A stretch of 11,593 bases of DNA. It comes from Tenericutes bacterium HGW-Tenericutes-5 (GTDB taxonomy: Bacteria > Bacillota_I > Bacilli_A > Izemoplasmatales > Hujiaoplasmataceae). This document shows positions 6,245 through 11,593 of this stretch, piece by piece. Both the position numbers and the translations under genes were made by a program. Numbering within the stretch: position 1 is the stretch's first letter; each line of letters opens with the position of its first letter. The stretch is from positions 1 through 11,593 of the forward strand of contig PGXI01000036.1 of the NCBI GenBank assembly GCA_002839125.1. The letters are read 5' to 3'. The notes under the pieces are model-generated. The model saw nothing but the letters and a program-made list of their open reading frames with translations. It was not told where the DNA came from and did not search any database.

Positions 6245-7228
6245 TTAATTTGCTTTAAAGTTAAACGGAATACCTGATGCCTTTGGAGCTTTTGAACGTT
6301 TAGAAGTAAGTGCCAAGATTAGCATAGTTGCTAGATAAGGCAAGATTCTAAAGATAGTTCCAAAAGGAACGTTAGGGAATTGTACAATCAAATCACTAAT
6401 CCAATCAAATGAGAAGAAAGTAACTGATAACGCTTTGAACATTCCAAAGAAGATCGCAGCGATAAATACTCGCATTGGTTTCCATTGACCAAAAATTAAA
6501 ACTGCTAAGGCTAAGAAACCATAACCAGCAACTGTACCTTCAAAACTTACAGAAATTGGTAATGCATAAACTAAACCACCTAAACCACCTAAGAAACCTG
6601 ATAATAATACGCCAATCCAACGATAGCGATAAACATTGATACCAACTGATTGAGCCGCTTCAGGATGTTCACCACAAGCAGAAAGTCTTGATCCAAACTT
6701 AGTCTTATAAATGACGATAGTAGAAACAATAAGAATCAAAATACCAATATATAAAGTAAGATAAGCTTGTTTGAAAAAGATATAGTTTAAGTTAGGGAAA
6801 ACATCAGCTAAAAAGTCAGAATTTAATCTAAATACGCTATTATCATAAGAGATTTGCACTGCGTTATTAGGTTGGAATTGTTTAGCTAAGAAGATTGCTA
6901 ATGCACCACCAACAAGGTTTAATGCCGTACCACCAATAACTTGGTTAGCTCTCATATTAATAGCTAAGAATCCAAGTAGACTAGAGAAAATTGCCCCACC
7001 GATACCAGCTAAAATCATGGAAATAATCAGCAATAATTGCGGTGCTCCTTCTAAGAACCCTATAGCCTGCATTTTGTTAATAAAGAAAGTACCACAGAAT
7101 GCACCGATAACCATCAAACCTTCAAGGGCAATGTTGACAGTACCACTCTTTTCACTGAACATACCAGCGATAGCTACAATTAATAAAGGAATAATAAAGA
7201 ATAACGATTGTGATATAAAGAATACCAT
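6245..7228 (-). CDS. nupQ: Nucleoside-type ABC importer, permease subunit Q
   Basis: This 327-residue polytopic membrane protein belongs to the branched-chain amino-acid/ribose/nucleoside permease superfamily (BPD_transp_2). The N-terminal SGTVNIALEGLMVIGAF (28-44) and the cytoplasmic coupling segment GEHPEAAQSVGINVYRYRW (186-204), followed by the Gly-rich helix SGFLGGLGGLVYAL (210-223), are signature features of the Q-type permease of BmpA-linked nucleoside importers. About eight or more hydrophobic segments are seen. It would pair with permease P as the channel heterodimer. AAGGAGG within the end of the upstream gene lies about 10 bases from the ATG, and a TAATG junction gives a one-base overlap, so translation is coupled. 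It is the last gene of the operon. Family call is firm; purine versus broader nucleoside specificity is inferred. Confidence 0.9.
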   Translation of the reverse strand: MVFFISQSLFFIIPLLIVAIAGMFSEKSGTVNIALEGLMVIGAFCGTFFINKMQAIGFLEGAPQLLLIISMILAGIGGAIFSSLLGFLAINMRANQVIGGTALNLVGGALAIFLAKQFQPNNAVQISYDNSVFRLNSDFLADVFPNLNYIFFKQAYLTLYIGILILIVSTIVIYKTKFGSRLSACGEHPEAAQSVGINVYRYRWIGVLLSGFLGGLGGLVYALPISVSFEGTVAGYGFLALAVLIFGQWKPMRVFIAAIFFGMFKALSVTFFSFDWISDLIVQFPNVPFGTIFRILPYLATMLILALTSKRSKAPKASGIPFNFKAN

Positions 7229-8523
7229 TATTCATCACCCTCCTTTGCTTCAAAGGCTACATCTTGTGTTTTCTTTTTCCTTTTAAACTTATGGAAGAAT
7301 TTTTTGATGTTGCCTAAGTTTTGAGTCAAGATTAAAGAGAATGCACTGAAGTAAAGAATGATCGCAATAATAATGTCAACAATTTCCTTAACGAACCCAA
7401 CACTTTGCATTGCGGTACCCGCTAATTTAATATGTGAGACAAAGAATGTTGCGAATACTACACCAATCGGATTGCTTGATGCAAGCAAAGCAATTGGAAT
7501 ACCATCAAAACCAGGTGTTAGAATTACATTTTCAATCGCATACGCATTTCCTAAGTTGAAGCGGTTAGGTCCAAGAATAAATAGTGCTCCACCAAGACCG
7601 GCTAACATACCAGAAATAGCCATTGATAGGAATATGCCTTTCTTCTCATTAACGCCAGAATATTTTGCAGCGTGACGATTTAAACCAACTGCTTTTAATT
7701 CTCGACCAAAAACGGTTTTATTAAGTAAGAAATAAATAAAAATTGCTGTACCAATAGCGATTAAAATTGAGATATCTAAACCGCTATTAGGAAATAGTTC
7801 ATCGAAGAATCCATAAGCTGTTCTTGCTGCTTGATCAACTTTAATTGTTCTATTGTTTGAGCCATCAACTACTCTAGTCTTTAAGAAATTAGAAGTTAAA
7901 AGTCCATTTACTAGATACATACCTACATAGTTAAACATAATCGATGTAATAACTTCATGCACGTTATATCTAGCTTTAAATAAACCAGGAATAGCTCCCC
8001 ACAAGAAACCTCCAGCCATACCAGCTAATACCGCTGCGATCCATTGGAAACTACCTAGTGAATCACCTAAGATACCAACTAATACTGCGCAGAATAACCC
8101 AACAGTATATTGACCACTGGCACCAATATTAAATAAACCAGTTTTAAAAGCAAAAGCTACAGATAAACCTGTTAGGATTAACGGTGCTGAATTTAATAAT
8201 AAAACTCCAATACCGGCCTTAATGCCATTAGGATTGTTCAAAGTTCCTTTGATTAACCTAGTAATACCTTCAGTTGCGTTATCAGGTTTGATAATCCACA
8301 TTAACAAAATACCCATAATCAAACCGATTGAGATGGCTAGCATAGCTCCTAAAAAAGCATTGAATCCTTCTGTTTTTTTGAAATTGCTAAAGAATTTAGC
8401 GATTGCTTTGCCAATCTTTTTTAAGACTGGTAAGATTTTAGCCCAAACCTTTTTAACAAAAGGAACGATTTTAGCCCAAAGGTTTTTAAAGAAATTGCCA
8501 ATTTTCTTCAATAAATTACTCAT
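7228..8523 (-). CDS. nupP: Nucleoside-type ABC importer, permease subunit P with a cationic amphipathic N-terminal extension
   Basis: This 431-residue polytopic protein is the P-type permease of the importer. Family segments include LTGLSVAFAFKTGLFNIGASGQY (117-139), the coupling loop ELKAVGLNRHAAKYSGVN (275-292) and SGMLAGLGGALF (304-315). The ATG at 8523 is chosen over an in-frame TTG at 8547 because AGAGGAGG lies 9 bases upstream of it; it overlaps the ATPase gene by 8 bp. Residues 1-50, ahead of the first membrane segment (56-77), are an unusual Lys-rich amphipathic stretch with a tandem 11-residue unit, LWAKIVPFVKK then VWAKILPVLKK. The C-terminus is a charged tail. The transport role comes from family and context; the extension's role is unknown, perhaps membrane-surface anchoring or assembly. 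Confidence 0.9.
   Translation of the reverse strand: MSNLLKKIGNFFKNLWAKIVPFVKKVWAKILPVLKKIGKAIAKFFSNFKKTEGFNAFLGAMLAISIGLIMGILLMWIIKPDNATEGITRLIKGTLNNPNGIKAGIGVLLLNSAPLILTGLSVAFAFKTGLFNIGASGQYTVGLFCAVLVGILGDSLGSFQWIAAVLAGMAGGFLWGAIPGLFKARYNVHEVITSIMFNYVGMYLVNGLLTSNFLKTRVVDGSNNRTIKVDQAARTAYGFFDELFPNSGLDISILIAIGTAIFIYFLLNKTVFGRELKAVGLNRHAAKYSGVNEKKGIFLSMAISGMLAGLGGALFILGPNRFNLGNAYAIENVILTPGFDGIPIALLASSNPIGVVFATFFVSHIKLAGTAMQSVGFVKEIVDIIIAIILYFSAFSLILTQNLGNIKKFFHKFKRKKKTQDVAFEAKEGDE
8416..8481 (-). repeat. Tandem 33-bp repeat encoding an 11-residue amphipathic unit in nupP
   Basis: Two adjacent 33-bp units (8449-8481 and 8416-8448) encode LWAKIVPFVKK and VWAKILPVLKK. At DNA level both share GATTTTAGCCCAAA on the plus strand, with divergence elsewhere, as expected from an old in-frame duplication within permease P. 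Confidence 0.75.
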
Positions 8524-10096
8524 CCTTAGCAACCTCCTCTTCCTCAAGTTTTGGTTCAGATAATTTGTCTGGATAGACTATATCTTCTTTAGCTCCAGCC
8601 ATATAAAGTCCAAGTTCTTCAACTTCGATATCTTTAGCTAGAACATTTTTAACGATTCTACCCTCATACATTACTAAGATACGGTCGCTGACATCCATAA
8701 CTTCATCTAACTCAAATGAAATCATTAAAACCGCTTTACCTTTATCTCTTTCCTCGATAATTTTATTATGAGCGAACTCAACGGCACCCACATCCAAACC
8801 TCTAACAGTTTGGATAGCTAAAAGAAGCGAAGAGTCTTTATCAATTTCTCTAGCGATAATTGCTTTTTGTTGATTACCACCAGATAATTTACCGATTTTA
8901 CTCTTTGAACCTTCTCCACTTCTAATATCAAAATCGGCAATTAGACGTTCTGAAAGTTCATAAATAGGTTTTTTATTAATAAGACCATATTTTTGAAAAG
9001 GAGATAGATGATACTTTTTCAAAGCGAGGTTATTAGCTAAATTATCTTCTAGAATAAGACCATGTTTATGTCTGTCTTCAGGAATATGACTCATACCATT
9101 ATCATTTCTAAAACGAATTGATTTATGAGTGATATCCACACCATCTAAGATGATTTGACCGCTATCAGCTTTAATTAAACCTGAAAGCAGTAGTCCAAGT
9201 TCGCTTTGACCATTACCGTCAACCCCAGCTATACAAACTATTTCGCCTTGTCTAACTCTAAATGAAACGTCATCAACAACGTTTTTCTTAGTTCTAGCTG
9301 AAACTGCGGTTAAGTTATTTACTTCTAACACAACTTCACCAAGTTGTGTTGGTTTTTTCTGAATGTTAAAGACAACGTCACGACCAACCATCATTTTTGA
9401 TAGTTGTTGTTTTGTTGTGTTCTTTGTTTCAACGGTTCCGATTACTTTCCCACGTCTTAAAACCGTTACTCTGTCACACACAGCCATGATTTCATCAAGT
9501 TTGTGAGTGATAAAGATAATTGACTTACCTTCTTTAGTAAGGTTTTTCATTGTTATCATTAATTGATTGATTTCTTGTGGAGTAAGAACCGCTGTCGGTT
9601 CATCGAAAATTAAAATATCGTTTTGGCGATAAAGCATTTTTAAAATTTCTGTTCTTTGTTGCATGCTTACTGAAACATCTTGGATTTTAGCATCTAAATC
9701 AACATCTAAATCATATTGTTTACATAATTTTGTAATTTCAGCCTTAGCTTCTTTACGCTTGATGAATCCATACTTATTTGGTTCATAACCCATAATTATA
9801 TTATCAAGGATGGTAAATACTTCAACTAGTTTAAAATGTTGATGGACCATTCCGATTCCATATCGATTTGCATCATTTGGACTCTTAATATTGATTACTT
9901 CACCATTTTTGAGTATTTTCCCGCTTGTTTGGGCATAAATTCCGAAAAGGATGCTCATTAGCGTTGATTTACCAGCGCCGTTTTCACCTAGTAGCGCGTG
10001 AATTTCACCTTTTCTAAGATCTAGATTAACATGATCATTTGCTAGAATTCCTGGAAACTGTTTGCAGATATCTACCATTTCAATTATTTTTTGCAT
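8516..10096 (-). CDS. nupO: Nucleoside-type ABC importer, double-domain ATP-binding subunit
   Basis: This 526-residue protein carries two fused ABC ATPase domains, the architecture of RbsA/NupO-type importers. Domain 1 has Walker A GENGAGKS (37-44), Q-loop Q86, signature VSVSMQQR (141-148), Walker B ILIFDEP (161-167) and H198. Domain 2 has a degenerate P-loop, GVDGNGQSE (291-299), an intact signature LSGGNQQ (404-410), and LLLAIQTVRGLDVGA (424-438) in place of a Walker B, so the Asp-Glu pair is lost. This asymmetry is usual for the family and implies one canonical hydrolysis site. The C-terminus is a Glu-rich tail. GGAG 10 bases before the ATG is the ribosome binding site. A hairpin in the 101-bp gap to the lipoprotein gene likely lowers its expression relative to that gene. 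It should energise permeases P and Q. Confidence 0.93.
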   Translation of the reverse strand: MQKIIEMVDICKQFPGILANDHVNLDLRKGEIHALLGENGAGKSTLMSILFGIYAQTSGKILKNGEVINIKSPNDANRYGIGMVHQHFKLVEVFTILDNIIMGYEPNKYGFIKRKEAKAEITKLCKQYDLDVDLDAKIQDVSVSMQQRTEILKMLYRQNDILIFDEPTAVLTPQEINQLMITMKNLTKEGKSIIFITHKLDEIMAVCDRVTVLRRGKVIGTVETKNTTKQQLSKMMVGRDVVFNIQKKPTQLGEVVLEVNNLTAVSARTKKNVVDDVSFRVRQGEIVCIAGVDGNGQSELGLLLSGLIKADSGQIILDGVDITHKSIRFRNDNGMSHIPEDRHKHGLILEDNLANNLALKKYHLSPFQKYGLINKKPIYELSERLIADFDIRSGEGSKSKIGKLSGGNQQKAIIAREIDKDSSLLLAIQTVRGLDVGAVEFAHNKIIEERDKGKAVLMISFELDEVMDVSDRILVMYEGRIVKNVLAKDIEVEELGLYMAGAKEDIVYPDKLSEPKLEEEEVAKDE

Positions 10097-10135
10097 AATA
10101 GTAAGTCTCCATTTCTAATAAAGAATGTTTGGTAT

Positions 10136-10175
10136 AAAAAGAGAGGACAAGAAATTTTTGGTTTTCCTCATCCTC
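10136..10175 (-). terminator. Intercistronic terminator/attenuator between the lipoprotein and ATPase genes
   Basis: Read on the minus strand, GAGGATGAGGAA (10175-10164) pairs over 12 positions with TTTCTTGTCCTC (10154-10143) using three G-U wobbles, with a 9-base loop. It is followed by TC and five T residues (10140-10136). The same pairing in the plus-strand RNA would have A-C mismatches, so the structure is strand-specific. It probably lets part of the transcripts stop after the binding protein. Confidence 0.65.
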
Positions 10176-10197
10176 GTCCCTTTAATAAAGTAAAAAT

Positions 10198-11376
10198 TTA
10201 TCCTTCAAATACGATTACGTTTACGTCAACTTTTGCAGTTTCGAATTGCAATGCAGCTGTACCGTCATCGCCAAATGCACCGATAACACTACTTACTACG
10301 ATTGTTCCGTCAACTAATTTTGCATATAATGTGTCGTAATCAGCTTGATCGAAGTTTTCGAATCTTGAGAAATCTTGTGGTAAACCAATACCGCCAACTT
10401 CTGCACCTAGAACTACTGAAACACCACCGAAGTCGTCATCCCATGTTCCATCTTCGAAGATTGCAGCTAAAGCTAATTCAACTGATAAAGCTAAACTCTT
10501 CATTGCTGAAGTAATAACTGTTGTTGAGTCTGCACTTTGGTCTACGTCAACACCGATAACCTTAGCACCTGCAGCACCTGCAGCAGCCATAACTGATTGA
10601 CCAACTGCTCCACCACATGCGAAGATTACTTCAACACCGCTATTATACATTGCAGCAGCAGCAGCTTGAACTTCTGGAGTTGCTTTGAAATCGCCTGTGT
10701 ATAAGTAGTCAACTGTGATTGCGCCATCTGCTAAACCTAAGTCTGCAGCAGCTTTAGCAATACCTTGGATGTATCCATGTCCAAATCTTTGAACAGCTGG
10801 AACAGCTAAACCACCCATGAAACCTAAATGACGGTATCCTTCTACAACTGCAGCATAACCAGCTAGGAATCCAGCTTGTTCTTCAGCGTAATAGATTGAG
10901 TGAGTATTTTCTTCTAATGTTCCAACGTTAGCTGGGTTAGCATCAAGAATGATGAATTTAACATCTGGGTTAGCAGTTTGCATTGCATTAACTGCTGTTT
11001 CAAATAAGAAACCAGGTGTTACGATTACAGTTGCACCATCAGCGATTGCTTGTTCGATAGCAGCTATATAATCAGCATCTGTAGCATCAGCAGGTTTTAA
11101 ATATCCATACTCAATGCCCATTTCAGTAGCGTAGTTTTGAACGCCTTCAAATGCACCTTGGTTGAATGATTTGTCTGTGATGTCGCCTTTATCTGTGATA
11201 AGAACGATTTTTTCATCAGCATAAGGATCAGCTGTAGTAGGCTCTAAAGTAGTAGGGGCCTGTGTTGTAACGTTAGGGTCAGCTGTTGTAGTTGGAGCTG
11301 CAGTTGTATTTCCACCACATGCAACAACTCCTACAAATAAGAAAGCTGCCATAAATACCATAAATAATTTTTTCAT
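10198..11376 (-). CDS. bmpA: BmpA/PnrA-family nucleoside-binding lipoprotein
   Basis: This 392-residue extracellular binding protein has a lipoprotein signal peptide with lipobox VVAC, so C20 is the lipidated residue. A flexible Thr/Pro/Ala linker (23-50, with repeated PTT and TADP units) tethers the receptor domain to the membrane. The domain starts IVLITDKGDITDKSFNQGAFEG (57-78), matching the DDKSFN signature of BmpA/PnrA (TmpC) proteins, and contains VIGVDVDQ (273-280), which in PnrA supplies an aspartate contacting the nucleoside ribose. Such proteins bind purine nucleosides, so that is the likely ligand. GGAGGA lies six bases before the ATG. It is first in its operon, transcribed from its own promoter, with an attenuator after it, consistent with the excess of binding protein normal for ABC importers. 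Confidence 0.93.
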   Translation of the reverse strand: MKKLFMVFMAAFLFVGVVACGGNTTAAPTTTADPNVTTQAPTTLEPTTADPYADEKIVLITDKGDITDKSFNQGAFEGVQNYATEMGIEYGYLKPADATDADYIAAIEQAIADGATVIVTPGFLFETAVNAMQTANPDVKFIILDANPANVGTLEENTHSIYYAEEQAGFLAGYAAVVEGYRHLGFMGGLAVPAVQRFGHGYIQGIAKAAADLGLADGAITVDYLYTGDFKATPEVQAAAAAMYNSGVEVIFACGGAVGQSVMAAAGAAGAKVIGVDVDQSADSTTVITSAMKSLALSVELALAAIFEDGTWDDDFGGVSVVLGAEVGGIGLPQDFSRFENFDQADYDTLYAKLVDGTIVVSSVIGAFGDDGTAALQFETAKVDVNVIVFEG

Positions 11377-11412
11377 TTTCTCTCCTCCATATTTTTTAAA
11401 TCTCTAAGAAGT

Positions 11413-11441
11413 ATTTTATCACTGAAAGGGCTTTAATACAA
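11413..11441 (-). promoter_or_regulatory. Promoter of the nucleoside importer operon, extended -10
   Basis: On the minus strand, TTGTAT (11441-11436), a 17-bp spacer and TAAAAT (11418-11413) are preceded by TG at the extended -10 position. Transcription would start near 11406, about 30 bases upstream of the lipoprotein ATG, too close for a leader riboswitch. Confidence 0.7.
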
Positions 11442-11480
11442 GAACTTTTTCGGTATTGAACCAATAATAAATGTAAAAAA

Positions 11481-11498
11481 ATTATTATATATAATAAT
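11481..11498. repeat. 18-bp AT-only palindrome in the divergent intergenic region
   Basis: ATTATTATATATAATAAT is a perfect inverted repeat lying between the two divergent promoters, about 40 bp from the minus-strand -35 and 33 bp from the plus-strand -35. It may be an operator, an UP-like AT tract or just low-complexity sequence. Apart from this and the two promoters I see nothing else in 11377-11589. Confidence 0.35.
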
Positions 11499-11530
11499 AT
11501 TTAAGAAAAAAAAGAATTCTAAAATCCGCC

Positions 11531-11560
11531 TTGACAATATCCCTTTAAACAGTTTATAAT
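11531..11560 (+). promoter_or_regulatory. Near-consensus sigma-A promoter firing off the right edge
   Basis: A perfect TTGACA (11531-11536) and a perfect TATAAT (11555-11560) are separated by 18 bp. This is the strongest promoter in the window and is divergent from the nucleoside operon. It should serve a plus-strand gene beginning at or beyond the right edge. Confidence 0.85.
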
Positions 11561-11589
11561 TTATTCATAAGTTAATAAGAAAAAGAGAA

Positions 11590-11593
11590 ATGA
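11590..11593 (+). CDS. Possible start codon of a gene continuing past the right edge
   Basis: An ATG at 11590-11592 lies 30 bases after the -10 box at 11555-11560, with a purine-rich but poor ribosome binding site (AAGAG) just upstream. Only one codon is visible, so neither the start nor the product can be confirmed. Confidence 0.25.

Noticed and set aside
7358..7675. A plus-strand reading frame of 105 codons opposite permease P
   Set aside because: Its composition mirrors the hydrophobic codons of the gene on the other strand; there is no independent evidence of coding.
8524..8547. A TTG start at 8547 extending permease P by eight residues
   Set aside because: AGAGGAGG lies at ideal distance from the ATG at 8523, inside the would-be extension.
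8222..8563. A plus-strand reading frame of 113 codons opposite permease P
   Set aside because: It is antisense to the amphipathic repeat and first membrane segments of a well-supported gene and has no family features or convincing ribosome binding site.
8776..9226. Degenerate second ATPase domain of the nucleoside importer as a sign of decay
   Set aside because: Loss of the P-loop lysine and Walker B acids in the second domain is normal for this BmpA-linked, RbsA-like family, and the gene is full length.
10091..10514. Plus-strand reading frames across the bmpA-nupO gap and the end of bmpA
   Set aside because: They cross the hairpin and the 3' end of the lipoprotein gene on the opposite strand, lack motifs and ribosome binding sites, and are explained as shadows.

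Overview
The window is low-GC DNA from a Gram-positive-type bacterium. Genes are tightly packed, ribosome binding sites are AGGAGG-like, promoters are sigma-A-like, and two solute-binding lipoproteins carry clear lipoboxes. Tryptophan is encoded by TGG, and no reading frame needs TGA read as tryptophan, so this is not a Mycoplasma-type code. The AT bias, the enlarged PotA, the Thr-rich lipoprotein linker and the reliance on uptake systems suggest Acholeplasmatales, Izemoplasmatales or a related code-11 Mollicutes/Bacilli lineage. That placement is inference; there is no marker gene here.

Left to right on the plus strand: the tail of a GNAT acetyltransferase (1-114), then a thioredoxin and thioredoxin-reductase pair (205-1385) closed by an intrinsic terminator. 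A 258-bp gap with a 20-bp perfect palindrome and a good promoter leads into a complete polyamine importer operon, potABCD (1644-5616), whose genes overlap. It ends in a strong hairpin terminator. A solitary GNAT acetyltransferase follows (5739-6185). A perfect 12-bp-stem bidirectional terminator (6202-6233) separates it from the convergent minus-strand genes.

The right half is a minus-strand purine-nucleoside-type ABC importer. It reads from right to left: substrate-binding lipoprotein (11376-10198), double-domain ATPase (10096-8516), permease P (8523-7228) and permease Q (7228-6245). The lipoprotein has its own extended -10 promoter, and a hairpin that forms only in the minus-strand RNA lies between it and the ATPase, probably as an attenuator. 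The last 150 bp hold a divergent intergenic region with a near-consensus promoter firing off the right edge.

The combination reads as redox maintenance plus salvage of polyamines and nucleosides, as expected of an organism with limited biosynthesis. No wholly new multi-gene system is apparent. The most interesting items are a reductase that keeps the CxxC and FAD site but seems to have lost the NADPH-binding signatures (it resembles pyridine-nucleotide-independent, ferredoxin-linked flavin thioredoxin reductases), a cationic amphipathic repeat extension on permease P, and the strand-specific hairpin in the nucleoside operon.
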